Positions 51,722-60,943 of a DNA stretch of 63,859 nucleotides are shown one piece after another. Origin of the DNA: Flavobacterium sp. (GTDB taxonomy: Bacteria > Bacteroidota > Bacteroidia > Flavobacteriales > Flavobacteriaceae). The stretch lies in assembly GCA_020403245.1 (NCBI GenBank), contig JADBYA010000014.1:1-63859 (forward strand). Direction: 5' to 3'. Below the pieces are notes generated by a model. The model was not told the DNA's origin, made no database searches, and saw only the letters and a list, made by a program, of their open reading frames with translations. How positions within the stretch are numbered: the stretch's first letter is position 1; every line of letters begins with the position of its first letter. The position numbers were made by a program, and so were the translations under genes.

Positions 51722-52777
51722 TCAAATCAATTCTGTTTCCTTCATCAATATCGGCAACGAATCAACATCTCTAAGAAAAATCAAATCTTTTTCAAATTCA
51801 TACATCTTATATTCCATATCAAAATTCAAATCATTATCCAGTAGTCGTATCGTATCAGCGGCAAAATTAGCACCTCCAGCCGCAAAACATTGGGTAAAGG
51901 CCACATGTCTTACATTGACTTCAGTGATATAGGGTTTGCCATTTTCATCTTCTTTAAAGTCAACTGTAAAAAAACCGTGTTGTTGAGAACCAGTATGTTC
52001 AAATAAATGATTCATGGCTCGTTTAGCTTCTTTAATCAACGCTGGCTCATTCAACAATCTTCCAAATGAAGTATTTCCTGTGATACCAGAAGGAGCAACT
52101 TTAGCCATAATATAATTCACTCTTTCAGCACAAGCAGTTCGCAACAATTTACCATTAAAATAGAGCATCTTACAAGCTAGATTTCGTCCAGGTAAAAATT
52201 GACTAGCTATAAACTCTTCCACATCCGGATTGATTTGAACCCAATTCCTTAAGCACAATTCATCAACCACTTTGAGAGAACCCAAACCACTGGTACCAAT
52301 GCTACTTCTCACCCAAAAATTTCCTTTTAAAACATCAAAAACCTCTGAAAAATCAGTAAGCCCACTTGAAAATGTAACCGATGGTGGAACGATATCCAAA
52401 TCTCGTAAAACAGTTGTCATTTTTGATTTGTTTACTAACAATTCAGCTATCGCATAATCAGGCAATAAAACACTGCAGGGAAGTGTATGAGTTTCTTTTC
52501 TTTTACTCCATTCCATAACCTCTAGTTCAGGTAAAATTACTGCGATATCAATATTGTTTTCTTTAACAATTCGTTGTATAGCATCCCAATATTCTGGACT
52601 AGTAGCTTTTGGAATTATAAAAGATTTTTCAAATAAATCCTTTTGATACAATCCCATTGAAAGTGGATTGATATCGGTACCAAACAACTCAAAGATTTTA
52701 TAAGAACTATATTTCTTTAAGGCAATAGCAAAACTTCTTGGGGTTGGTCCACCAACACCTGTAATTAATATTTTCAT
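51722..52777 (-). CDS. ATP-grasp protein (carbamoyl-phosphate-synthase-like) in the sugar-transferase module
   Basis: The 351-residue protein starts KILITGVGGPTPRSFAIAL with a pre-ATP-grasp Rossmann domain (residues 1-110). The ATP-grasp fold follows: LLVNKSKMTTVLRDLDIVPP near 113, WVRSSIGTSGLGSLKVVD near 155, EEFIASQFLPGRNLACKML near 185 and HGFFTVDFKEDENGKPYITE near 265, ending with a metal-binding EVNVR motif. Such enzymes join a carboxylate to an amine or thiol using ATP. In this setting it could attach an amino acid or other acid to an amino sugar, an inference from position. It lies 30 bp upstream of the PglC-like gene and 9 bp downstream of the other sugar transferase. Confidence 0.85.
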   Translation of the reverse strand: MKILITGVGGPTPRSFAIALKKYSSYKIFELFGTDINPLSMGLYQKDLFEKSFIIPKATSPEYWDAIQRIVKENNIDIAVILPELEVMEWSKRKETHTLPCSVLLPDYAIAELLVNKSKMTTVLRDLDIVPPSVTFSSGLTDFSEVFDVLKGNFWVRSSIGTSGLGSLKVVDELCLRNWVQINPDVEEFIASQFLPGRNLACKMLYFNGKLLRTACAERVNYIMAKVAPSGITGNTSFGRLLNEPALIKEAKRAMNHLFEHTGSQQHGFFTVDFKEDENGKPYITEVNVRHVAFTQCFAAGGANFAADTIRLLDNDLNFDMEYKMYEFEKDLIFLRDVDSLPILMKETELI

Positions 52778-52786
52778 AAATTTAAT

Positions 52787-53392
52787 TTAATTCGTTCCAT
52801 CAAAAGGTTGCATAGGTTGTACTTCCGATTGATTTATCCCTTCTCTTTGGATTACTTTCAAAAAAGTCATCCATAAAATTTTTATATCCAAAATAATTGA
52901 AATATTGTCAACATAATAAATGTCCAACTCAAACTTCTTAGTCCAAGTTATAGAATTTCTCCCATTTACTTGAGCCCAACCAGTTATCCCTGGTCTAACT
53001 TCATGACGTCGTAACTGATTTTCAGTGTACAACGGTATGTATTTGAATAAAAGCGGTCTTGGACCAACCAAACTCATATCGCCGTTTAAAACATTTATCA
53101 ATTGAGGTAGTTCATCTATTGATAGTTTTCTAATAATTTTTCCTGCTTTTGTTATTCTTTGATTATCGGGTAATAGCTTTCCTTGACTGTCTTTTTCGTC
53201 TGTCATTGTTTTTAACTTAACTATACGAAATGCCTTTTGATGTAAACCTGGTCGTTCTTGAAAAAAAATCACTTTCCCTTTATTTTGAAATAGTAAAATA
53301 AGTGATGCCACAAAAATAATAGGAAACATTACAACTAAAACCATAATAGCTACCAAAACATCAAGTAATCTTTTGAAAATTTTTCGATACAT
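52787..53392 (-). CDS. Short initiating sugar transferase (second of two in this module)
   Basis: The product is 201 residues from ATG 53392; the frame stays open upstream into the previous gene, but the added 65 residues are out-of-frame translation of that gene and were discarded. It has one hydrophobic segment (LLDVLVAIMVLVVMFPIIFV), FFQERPGLHQKAFRIVKLKT, IRKLSIDELPQLINVLNGDM, SLVGPRPLLFKYIPLY and RPGITGWAQVNGR. It is a small PglC/WsaP-like phosphoglycosyl transferase. Its sugar probably differs from that of the neighbour at 51,122. It starts 2 bp after the ATP-grasp gene at 53,395 ends. Confidence 0.92.
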   Translation of the reverse strand: MYRKIFKRLLDVLVAIMVLVVMFPIIFVASLILLFQNKGKVIFFQERPGLHQKAFRIVKLKTMTDEKDSQGKLLPDNQRITKAGKIIRKLSIDELPQLINVLNGDMSLVGPRPLLFKYIPLYTENQLRRHEVRPGITGWAQVNGRNSITWTKKFELDIYYVDNISIILDIKILWMTFLKVIQREGINQSEVQPMQPFDGTN

Positions 53393-53394
53393 AA

Positions 53395-54399
53395 CTAAGT
53401 TAAGTAGGGTTTTATCCGATTTTTCAATCCTTTTTTTGCAGGCAATTGCCATAATAATTTGCACCAGTCGTGATTGCCTTCGATAAATCCGGGACCATTT
53501 TCTGTAATGACTATATCCCAACCAATAGAACGATTTTGCGGATATTGTAGCGCAGCTTTTTCTACCATTTCTAGTGTTTCTTTCCAAAAAGGAACTTGAA
53601 AACCTACTATCAAAACTCCGGTAACAGGATGCACTTCTTCATCTGGTTTTGTTATATCGCTATATACACCTTTTCCAGTTACAATTCCGGTAGTTTCATC
53701 AATAACCGCAGCCATATTTCCTGCAGCCATATTATCTACCGAAGAATTAACCGATATTCTTAGTCGACAACCTAAAAGGTCAACTTTATTGTTTTTATCC
53801 AATTGGGTAAAGATACGAACCGTATTTACGGCAGATGGGGATAGTTTATTTAATTCGGGATGTTGCGTTATAAATTCTTCCACTAAATCGAAGGAATTTT
53901 TTTCCATGAACGCTACCATAGTTGTGGGCATAAACTTTTCAGTATTTTCTATTTGAACATCGATACCACATTTACCATCGGCAACTTTAAAAACAATTTT
54001 TCCAGATGAGTTATCGATTAATTTTTGGGCTAAATCGTTGTTTTTTTTGAGTGCTTCAATATCGGCAACAGTGTGTACAAAATAATTTCCGTATTTTTTA
54101 TAAAACTTTGTTTTGTCGTCTAAAATGGTTCTTTCGCTTTTGGGGTTCATTTTTAGTTGATATTCAAACATATATCCTGTTCCTGCCCACGTGCTTCGAT
54201 CCAAGTGTGACTGTTCAAAAAATCGAAATTGAAAATATTCTAAAATAGAAATATTATATTTAAAAACAGATAAAATGGCTTCAAAAAGAATACTGATTTT
54301 GTTACGACTAGTTTTTTGGGTTGTATAGTCTAGAAACAAATCTAGTTTTTTCCAATCCATTTGTTTTAGATAATATGCTAGATATAGAAATCGTTTCAT
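53395..54399 (-). CDS. Sugar-transfer-associated ATP-grasp protein (ATPgrasp_ST-like)
   Basis: The 334-residue protein opens with a basic helical segment (MKRFLYLAYYLKQMDWKKLD). The ATP-grasp domain shows KIVFKVADGKCGIDVQIENT near 131-150, LVEEFITQHPELNKLSPSAV near 170, NTVRIFTQLDKNNKVDLLGC near 190 and a late GWDIVITENGPGFIEGNHDW near 290-310. This is the family that sits next to sugar transferases in surface-polysaccharide loci; what it ligates is not known. It overlaps the gene at 54,396 by 4 bp and ends just before a sugar transferase, so the tight association is seen here too. Confidence 0.87.
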   Translation of the reverse strand: MKRFLYLAYYLKQMDWKKLDLFLDYTTQKTSRNKISILFEAILSVFKYNISILEYFQFRFFEQSHLDRSTWAGTGYMFEYQLKMNPKSERTILDDKTKFYKKYGNYFVHTVADIEALKKNNDLAQKLIDNSSGKIVFKVADGKCGIDVQIENTEKFMPTTMVAFMEKNSFDLVEEFITQHPELNKLSPSAVNTVRIFTQLDKNNKVDLLGCRLRISVNSSVDNMAAGNMAAVIDETTGIVTGKGVYSDITKPDEEVHPVTGVLIVGFQVPFWKETLEMVEKAALQYPQNRSIGWDIVITENGPGFIEGNHDWCKLLWQLPAKKGLKNRIKPYLT

Positions 54400-55532
54400 G
54401 AAGTTTTGGTTATGTAGGTTCCTAATTCATCGGCAGACATAAACTCAACATCTGGCCATTTATTTACAATAGCTTCAAGAAGTTCTTGTAATGTTTTTAA
54501 TCCTTTTTCTCTATTACTTTCTTCAATATGACCACAAAAATTGACACGATGGGAGCTAATTATGGCAGGTTTATCCCATCGAAAAGCCGTTTCTATTTGT
54601 TTCATGGTAAACGACACCCAATCAATTCCTCTGTCTTCAGTAGGTTCAAAAACCACATTTCGAACCATGATAGTAAGTTTTTCTTTGGTCGTTTTTCCAG
54701 TATAGTTAAATGACTTTTTAAATCGGTTTTCGCCTTGATGTTCTTTTCTAAGTAATGCTAAATCTAAGTAGTCAACACCATTTTCTTTTAAAGTAGCAAA
54801 CAATGAGTTATGAATACTAAATACTGGTGGTGTAAAATAATTACTTTTATAACCAAAAACAGTTTCAAATTGAGTTAAACCATCAATGAGTATTGGTTTT
54901 AAATTTTCATTTTCGGAAACCTCCCAAAAATCAAATGCAGCAAAACTTGACATCGTTGGATACTTGTCATCTGAAATACTAGTATACGACTTGTTCTTTA
55001 AAGCAGTCAGCAACTGCTGGTCTTCATTTTTTAATTTATCTTGAAAAATAGCTAAATTGAGGTGTTCCCTTCCATGAAATTGAGGTTTTAAAAATCCTTT
55101 CTGAATGCCTTCTTGCCATTTTTCCCATGCGCCAAGATAAGCTTCGGGTTGCTCTTTGGCTAATTTTGAATAGGTTTCGGGTAATAATTCGTATTCATAC
55201 TTTTGAAAACCATTGTCAGCTACTTTTTCAAAATTGATGTTACAAGGCAAAGCAAAAGGAGTAAATACGGCATTCCTTCCAGTTGCGTCTTTTACAGAAT
55301 CTAAAACTTGGTACAATTGTTCTAAATCTTGCTTAGTTTCTAAAGTATCTAAGGCATCAAAACGCGAATACACCTTCATTCCCGCTTTATCCATATTGGT
55401 TCTTGAGGATTTAGAATTTAATCGAACATTGCCATAATCATCAACAGAAAAAACAATTATTTTTCTTTTGGTTTTCCAACCAATGCTGTTTTTCAGATTA
55501 CTAAATGCAGTATATATAATTGACTTTATCAA
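54396..55532 (-). CDS. Polysaccharide-deacetylase-like protein, TTG start
   Basis: This 378-residue protein begins at TTG 55532; no ATG occurs before the conserved region, so this start is needed. KIIVFSVDDYGNVRLNSKS near residues 24-42 has the Asp pair of NodB-like enzymes. FLKPQFHGREHLNLAIF near 150-166 offers a His-x3-His metal pair and PAIISSHRVNFCGH near 330 a further His. The spacing is larger than in ordinary NodB enzymes, so it is a divergent member. There is no signal peptide. Lying between the ATP-grasp gene and a GT4, it may act on the same lipid-linked sugar, which is inference. Confidence 0.72.
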   Translation of the reverse strand: MIKSIIYTAFSNLKNSIGWKTKRKIIVFSVDDYGNVRLNSKSSRTNMDKAGMKVYSRFDALDTLETKQDLEQLYQVLDSVKDATGRNAVFTPFALPCNINFEKVADNGFQKYEYELLPETYSKLAKEQPEAYLGAWEKWQEGIQKGFLKPQFHGREHLNLAIFQDKLKNEDQQLLTALKNKSYTSISDDKYPTMSSFAAFDFWEVSENENLKPILIDGLTQFETVFGYKSNYFTPPVFSIHNSLFATLKENGVDYLDLALLRKEHQGENRFKKSFNYTGKTTKEKLTIMVRNVVFEPTEDRGIDWVSFTMKQIETAFRWDKPAIISSHRVNFCGHIEESNREKGLKTLQELLEAIVNKWPDVEFMSADELGTYITKTS

Positions 55533-55539
55533 CAGATAA

Positions 55540-56685
55540 TTATAAATAAAATTCTACAAATTTGTCGGCATTATCCCGTCTAAATAGCTTAGAGGTATTC
55601 AATGCGTTTTCTGACATTTGATTCCATTTTATGGGATTGACAGCTAACTCTAAAATAAATTGTTTTGCTTTTTCCAACTCTTTCTCCGTATGGCATGCAG
55701 CAGCATGAAACTGATGAGCATAATCATTCAACTCTGAATCTTCAGCAGCAATATATAACGAAGGTATTCCATAGCTCATTAAGTTATACGATTTACTTGG
55801 AACGCTACCTTTGGAAGTCAATTCGTCCAAAATCACTATGCCTAAATCTGCTGCTGAAAGTGAATATGGAAACATTTCATCTGTTTGAAAAGGTAGAAAA
55901 ATACAATTAGGTAAATTTTTCTTTTCGACCATTTTTTGAAGTTCAGGAACTCTAGGTCCTCGACCTATTATTTGAAAAATAATGTTTGAATTCTCTTTTA
56001 ACAGTTCTGCTAACTGAACAACAACCTCAACTTTATGAGTAAGTCCAATGTTTCCAGAATACTGAACTATAAATTTTTCTTGTAAATTATATTGTTGAAT
56101 AAAAGGATTCTCATTTTTAGCAACTCGGTCATTTTCCTGAAATATAGACCAAATGGGCTGAATAATCAATTTCGATCGATCGACATATACTTCGAGTAAA
56201 TCAGCCATTTTGTTTCCAATAGTAAATAGACGATATGCTTTTTTAAAGGATTTTTTATTCAAAGTTGCCCAAGTTTTATATAACCATAGAGTTTCCTTCA
56301 TTCCAGTAATTTTAAAAACATCTGGATACACATCCCAAATAACCATACTGAATCGATTAGAAACTAATAAATTTAATAAATATCCCATAGGTGGAATAGA
56401 AACAAAAAACACTTCATGCTTTCTGTACTTGGTTTGGAGAAGCCAATAGATTTTAAAGCATGCTTTGATGTATGAAAGAAATTTTTTTCTCGCGGGGCGT
56501 TCTACCCATTTATTGATGTAAGTAACTTCAATATTAGAATTTAAAACTTCACCCTGTATGTGAATACTTCCAGTGACTAATGCCACATTTTCAAACTTTT
56601 CTGAGAAAGCGTTGCAAAAACCAACAGTAAGATAGTTGCTCGCTTGATTAACGACAACTATCTTTCTATCTTTAATTTTATTCAT
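55540..56685 (-). CDS. GT4-like glycosyltransferase (WbuB-type)
   Basis: The 381-residue GT-B protein has KIVVVNQASNYLTVGFCNAF at the start and VFFVSIPPMGYLLNLLVSNR near 95, then MVIWDVYPDVFKITG and RLFTIGNKMADLL. In the second lobe come KFIVQYSGNIGLTHKVEVVV, IFQIIGRGPRVPELQKMVE and SLSAADLGIVILDELTSKGS, then VPSKSYNLMSYGIPSLYI. The IPPMGYL and YSGNIG patterns are those of WbuB-like transferases that add an N-acetylated deoxyhexosamine such as L-FucNAc; the donor here is uncertain. It lies 7 bp upstream of the deacetylase-like gene. Confidence 0.87.
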   Translation of the reverse strand: MNKIKDRKIVVVNQASNYLTVGFCNAFSEKFENVALVTGSIHIQGEVLNSNIEVTYINKWVERPARKKFLSYIKACFKIYWLLQTKYRKHEVFFVSIPPMGYLLNLLVSNRFSMVIWDVYPDVFKITGMKETLWLYKTWATLNKKSFKKAYRLFTIGNKMADLLEVYVDRSKLIIQPIWSIFQENDRVAKNENPFIQQYNLQEKFIVQYSGNIGLTHKVEVVVQLAELLKENSNIIFQIIGRGPRVPELQKMVEKKNLPNCIFLPFQTDEMFPYSLSAADLGIVILDELTSKGSVPSKSYNLMSYGIPSLYIAAEDSELNDYAHQFHAAACHTEKELEKAKQFILELAVNPIKWNQMSENALNTSKLFRRDNADKFVEFYL

Positions 56686-56701
56686 AAACTACTTTTGAAT
56701 A

Positions 56702-57856
56702 TTACTCCGCTTGTCTTAAAATTTTATGTCCTCCTGCTACTAAGTGAATATCTCTTTGAAACAACTTTACATCTGCTTCAACCATTTCTTCTACCAGCAT
56801 TTTTAAATCATATTTAGGTTGCCAACCTAATTTGGTTTTAGATTTCGAAGGATCTCCTATCAATAAATCTACTTCTGTAGGTCTGAAATAAGAAGGATCA
56901 ACTTTTACAAGAATAGAACCTAAAGCAGGAATTGAAAAATCTTTTGTAGAAAAGTCATTTCCTAAAGCATTTTGGTATTTGGCTTCATCAATCGTTTCAA
57001 GAATTCCAACCTCCGAAACTCCTTCACCTTCAAAACGGACAATAAATCCAACTTCTGCAAAAGCCATTTTTATAAAATCACGAACACGCGTTGTTATTCC
57101 GGTTGCAATTACATAATCCTCTGGAGTATCTTGTTGCAAGATTCGCCACATGGCTTCTACATAATCTTTGGCATGTCCCCAATCACGTTGAGCATCAAGA
57201 TTACCCATATATAAATCAGATTGCAAACCGAGAGCAATTTTGGCAACGGCACGTGAAATTTTTCGTGTTACAAATGTTTCTCCACGCAAAGGCGATTCAT
57301 GATTGAATAATATACCGTTACAGGCAAACATGTTATAAGCTTCTCTATAATTTACAGTAATCCAATACGCATAAATTTTAGCAACAGCATAAGGCGAACG
57401 CGGATAAAACGGTGTCGTTTCCGATTGTGGAACTGCTTGAACCAATCCGTACAACTCTGAAGTTGATGCCTGATAAATTTTAGTTTTGTTTTGTAAACCT
57501 AACAAACGAACAGCTTCCAGCAATCGTAAAGTGCCTATTCCATCAGCATTGGCAGTATATTCTGGCGTATCAAAACTCACCTTTACGTGAGACATTGCAG
57601 CCAAGTTGTAGATTTCATCGGGTTGCACTTCCTGAATAATTCGCGTGATATTCATCGAGTCAGTCATGTCACCATAATGTAATTTTAAACGAATTCCTTT
57701 AGCATGCGGATCTTGATATAGGTGATCAATTCTGTCTGTATTGAAAAGCGACGAACGTCTTTTGACACCATGAACCATATACCCTTTTCCAAGTAATAAT
57801 TCTGCTAAGTAAGCACCATCTTGACCTGTTATTCCTGTAATTAATGCGGTTTTCAT
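56702..57856 (-). CDS. gmd: GDP-mannose 4,6-dehydratase
   Basis: This 384-residue SDR enzyme converts GDP-D-mannose to GDP-4-keto-6-deoxymannose, the first step to GDP-L-fucose. It has [19 protein letters not shown] near residues 4-22 and [18 protein letters not shown] near 30-47. [20 protein letters not shown] follows near 85, and the YxxxK pair is in [14 protein letters not shown] near 155. The ATG at 57856 starts the family-typical MKTALITG; eight extra in-frame codons upstream were left out. It is followed by a GT and preceded after 24 bp by the fucose synthase gene, forming the complete GDP-fucose pair. Confidence 0.96.
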   Translation of the reverse strand: MKTALITGITGQDGAYLAELLLGKGYMVHGVKRRSSLFNTDRIDHLYQDPHAKGIRLKLHYGDMTDSMNITRIIQEVQPDEIYNLAAMSHVKVSFDTPEYTANADGIGTLRLLEAVRLLGLQNKTKIYQASTSELYGLVQAVPQSETTPFYPRSPYAVAKIYAYWITVNYREAYNMFACNGILFNHESPLRGETFVTRKISRAVAKIALGLQSDLYMGNLDAQRDWGHAKDYVEAMWRILQQDTPEDYVIATGITTRVRDFIKMAFAEVGFIVRFEGEGVSEVGILETIDEAKYQNALGNDFSTKDFSIPALGSILVKVDPSYFRPTEVDLLIGDPSKSKTKLGWQPKYDLKMLVEEMVEADVKLFQRDIHLVAGGHKILRQAE

Positions 57857-57880
57857 CTTTTTGTTTTTTATAAATAACAA

Positions 57881-58828
57881 TTACATTTTGACTTGTTTAA
57901 ACGAATTTTCGTGCTCCAAAAACCAGTTGTAGGTCGATTGGATTCCATCTTCCAAAGAAATTTTGGCTTTCCATCCTTGGTTTGCCATTTTGGATACATC
58001 CATTAATTTTCTTGGAGTTCCGTCAGGTTTTGAGCTATCCCATATGATTTCACCGGTATGACCGACTGTTTTTTGGATTAATTCTGCCAAGGATTTTATG
58101 GTTAAATCAACTCCAGTTCCAACATTGTATAAGTTTTCAGCAAACGGATTTTCGAGAGCAAAAACAACGGCATCGGCTAAATCATGAACGTGCAAAAACT
58201 CTCGCATTGGTGAACCTGAACCCCATAGTTCGACAGGCTCACTATTGGCTTTGGCTTCGTGGAATTTACGTATCATCGCTGGTAAAACATGAGATGTCTG
58301 CAAATCGAAGTTATCGTTTGGACCGTATAAATTGGTTGGCATCAAACTCACAAAATCTTTACCGAATTGTTTACGTATGGACTCGCAAGCTTTGACTCCA
58401 GAGATTTTAGCAATAGCATACCATTGGTTTGTTGGTTCTAATGAAGATGTCAAAAGACTCTCTTCTTTCAAAGGTTGTGGCGCCAATTTAGGATAAATAC
58501 AAGAGCTTCCCAAAAAGATAAACTTATCAACATTATGATTTAAAGACGTATCAATAAGATTATTTTGAATCTGCATATTTTCCATCAAAAAAGTAAATGG
58601 ATAATTATTATTGGCTAATATCCCACCTACTCTGGCAGCGGCATCAATCACTACATCTGGTTTTTCAATTGCAAAAAATTCTTGAACGGCTGCTTGATTT
58701 CTTAAGTCTAATTCCTTGCTGGTTTTGCCTATAAGATTTTTATATCCTTTAGCTTTCAGTGCGTTCCAAATGGCACTTCCTACCATTCCTTTATGTCCTG
58801 CGATGTATATTATTGAAGATTTGTTCAT
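57881..58828 (-). CDS. fcl: GDP-L-fucose synthase
   Basis: This 315-residue epimerase-reductase makes GDP-L-fucose from the Gmd product. Key marks are IYIAGHKGMVGSAIWNALK near residues 8-26, IDAAARVGGILANNNYPFTF near 62-81, LGSSCIYPKLAPQPLKEESL near 106-125 (active-site Ser and Cys), and the YxxxK pair in QWYAIAKISGVKACESI near 135. MPTNLYGPNDNFD is also present. It sits just upstream of gmd in the same transcript, so fucose or a close derivative is probably part of the glycan. Confidence 0.96.
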   Translation of the reverse strand: MNKSSIIYIAGHKGMVGSAIWNALKAKGYKNLIGKTSKELDLRNQAAVQEFFAIEKPDVVIDAAARVGGILANNNYPFTFLMENMQIQNNLIDTSLNHNVDKFIFLGSSCIYPKLAPQPLKEESLLTSSLEPTNQWYAIAKISGVKACESIRKQFGKDFVSLMPTNLYGPNDNFDLQTSHVLPAMIRKFHEAKANSEPVELWGSGSPMREFLHVHDLADAVVFALENPFAENLYNVGTGVDLTIKSLAELIQKTVGHTGEIIWDSSKPDGTPRKLMDVSKMANQGWKAKISLEDGIQSTYNWFLEHENSFKQVKM

Positions 58829-58834
58829 CGTGAT

Positions 58835-59968
58835 TTATTTAAATACAGATACTAATTCGTAGGCGGCGGATTTCATTCGGATTTCATACGAGTCGTATAA
58901 TAGTTTGGTATAATCTCTATCAGGATAGTTTTCTAAAATTGAAACCAGTTGACCTACGTTGTGTGGTTCAAAATAAGTTCCTGTTTCTTCTAATTGTTCA
59001 ATGTTCACATTGAGATTTGCCGCGATTACCGGAACCTGAAGAGACCTTGCATCTTCAATCACGGTGCTCCAACCTTCAAATAAACTGGGTTGCAGTATTG
59101 CTTTGCAATATTTCATTAATAATAATTGGTCACCACGCGGAATAAGTCCTAAAAACTTAACAGACTGTTTTAAATCATTTTTATTAATAATATCGTGTAA
59201 TTCCTGTAAATAGGGAGAGTCTGGTTGTTCAGGAAATCGACCAGTAATTCCGATGCAAACTTCAATCCCTTTTCTTTTTAATTCGGCAACTGCTTCAAAA
59301 ACAACTTTGTGGTTTTTGTGTTTGTGAAACTGATTACTAATCATATAATAATGTTCGGGTAGATCATATTTAGCTCGGATTTCGTCAAAAGTCATATCCG
59401 GCAAACCTTCAATGATAGAGACAAAATGATAAATTTGAATATTTAGTTTTTTTGGGACTTTAAAGAACTTATAAAAATCGTCTTTCACGGCTTGACTTGA
59501 AACCACTAAATCTTTAGAATTTTTTAGTATCAATTTTATTCTTTCGTTTCTCTCGATTCGTTTTCTTTTCGTAAAAAACTGTGGATAATACATATGTTGT
59601 AAATCGGCATACCAAGAAACTAATTTGGCATCTAAATTGCTTTTTACAGGATAATCGTGCATTGGAAAAACAGCATCAAGTTTGTGTTTTACAACAAAAT
59701 CATGAACAAAGATATTTTTGTTTTGAAGTACCGATAAAAAATAGCCCTTAAGTATTGAGGGAAATTCATGAGAAACCAATTCAAGATAAGGATAGTCGAT
59801 TTCGTCCACATATTTTTTTAGAGAAGGGTTATATAATACAACAACGGTTGGTTTGTCTTTATCGTCTAAAAAATTTAGGATTCTAATAGCATTTAGAAGA
59901 TAGATAATTCCTCCCGTCCATTTAGGGTTGAAATTGAAAAGTATACCTACTTTAAGTCTGTTTTCCAT
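58835..59968 (-). CDS. GT4-like glycosyltransferase
   Basis: The product is 377 residues from ATG 59968; a GTG at 59977 that overlaps the upstream stop as GTGA is an alternative adding three residues. Lobe one has KVGILFNFNPKWTGGIIYLL near 5-24, VFPMHDYPVKSNLDAKLVSW and LQHMYYPQFFTKRKRIERNE. Lobe two has YMISNQFHKHKNHKVVFEAV, the ILQPSLFEGWSTVIEDARSL (E-x7-E) region and VPVIAANLNVNIEQL. It is like the mannosyl/rhamnosyl GT4 group. It lies 6 bp upstream of fcl; whether it transfers fucose is unknown. Confidence 0.9.
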   Translation of the reverse strand: MENRLKVGILFNFNPKWTGGIIYLLNAIRILNFLDDKDKPTVVVLYNPSLKKYVDEIDYPYLELVSHEFPSILKGYFLSVLQNKNIFVHDFVVKHKLDAVFPMHDYPVKSNLDAKLVSWYADLQHMYYPQFFTKRKRIERNERIKLILKNSKDLVVSSQAVKDDFYKFFKVPKKLNIQIYHFVSIIEGLPDMTFDEIRAKYDLPEHYYMISNQFHKHKNHKVVFEAVAELKRKGIEVCIGITGRFPEQPDSPYLQELHDIINKNDLKQSVKFLGLIPRGDQLLLMKYCKAILQPSLFEGWSTVIEDARSLQVPVIAANLNVNIEQLEETGTYFEPHNVGQLVSILENYPDRDYTKLLYDSYEIRMKSAAYELVSVFK

Positions 59969-59973
59969 AAATA

Positions 59974-60888
59974 TCACCAGTTTTCGACTAAATCTTTCAC
60001 TCCTTCATTCAAACTCCATTTTGGTTCCCAACCTGTTCGATTCTTAAGTTTTGAAACATCTGCCAATAAATGCATACGTTCTACTTTTCTAACTCGAGCT
60101 GGATCAACTTCGATATCTATTTTTTCGTTGAGAACCTTTTCAAATTCTTCCACAACTTCTGTGACAGCATATTCAATTCCGCGTCCTAAATTGAAAGTAT
60201 CGTAACCTACATTTGCCAATTTTATCAAAGCAAACATAGCATTTGCCATATCATAAGTGTGAATAAAATCCCTTTTGGGAGTTAAGTTTCCTAAAGAAAT
60301 AGTTCGATTACCTTCTTTGATTTGTTTTTCAATTTCTGGAATCAAATGTGGATTGGTTTCATTCGGTCCGAAAGCATTAAAGAAACGACAACAAATAGAA
60401 TCGACACCAGTTTGAAGATGAAATTTTTCCATGAGTTGTTCTCCAACAAGTTTACTTAATCCATAAATATCCAATGGTCTTAATTCATGAGTTTCAGAAA
60501 CAGCGGTATCCGAAATTGGATAAACAGCAGCGGTAGAAGCAAAGATAATTTTAGTCAAGTTCTTTACTTTTTTAGCAGCATCCAGTACATTCATTGTTCC
60601 GCGAATATTGATATCCGAAGATTCAAAAGGATGTTCGTTGCAATAAGGAATAAAGTGAACGGCCGCTAAATGAATTATAATATCTGGCGAAATGGTTTGA
60701 ACAGCTTTAGAAACCGCTGCGGCATCTCGAATATCACCTAGAAAAAAATGATCATCGGCAACGTTGATAAATTCTCTGTTTCCAAAGCTTAAATTATCAT
60801 ATACAAAGACGTCATGATTTTCACTTTGTAGTTTTGGCACAATTGCTGAGCCAATAAATCCTGCGCCTCCGGTGATTAAAAATATCAT
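59974..60888 (-). CDS. NAD-dependent epimerase/dehydratase (UDP-glucose 4-epimerase-like)
   Basis: The 304-residue extended SDR protein has the Rossmann motif FLITGGAGFIGSAIVPKLQ near residues 3-21, then YDNLSFGNREFINVA and IIHLAAVHFIPYCNEHPFES near 70-89. FASTAAVYPISDTAV lies near 117, with the YxxxK pair in PLDIYGLSKLVGEQLMEKF near 135. It most likely inverts C4 of a UDP-sugar or acts on a related nucleotide sugar. The exact substrate is not fixed: HFIPYCNEHP differs from the usual HFKAVGES-type run of GalE. It abuts the GT4 downstream. Confidence 0.88.
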   Translation of the reverse strand: MIFLITGGAGFIGSAIVPKLQSENHDVFVYDNLSFGNREFINVADDHFFLGDIRDAAAVSKAVQTISPDIIIHLAAVHFIPYCNEHPFESSDINIRGTMNVLDAAKKVKNLTKIIFASTAAVYPISDTAVSETHELRPLDIYGLSKLVGEQLMEKFHLQTGVDSICCRFFNAFGPNETNPHLIPEIEKQIKEGNRTISLGNLTPKRDFIHTYDMANAMFALIKLANVGYDTFNLGRGIEYAVTEVVEEFEKVLNEKIDIEVDPARVRKVERMHLLADVSKLKNRTGWEPKWSLNEGVKDLVENW

Positions 60889-60943
60889 TATATTTATTTT
60901 TTATAAGTAAGAATCTGTAAATAAATCACATAGACATTTACTG

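Noticed and set aside
53393..53587. N-terminal 65-residue extension of the sugar transferase at 52,787
   Set aside because: It lies over the 3' end of the ATP-grasp gene in another frame, is basic and low in quality, and the family begins at the ATG at 53392.
55665..55910. Plus-strand open frames of 60-98 codons inside polysaccharide genes (this one is an example)
   Set aside because: They are antisense shadows of well-supported genes, with no ribosome site, domain or conserved look.
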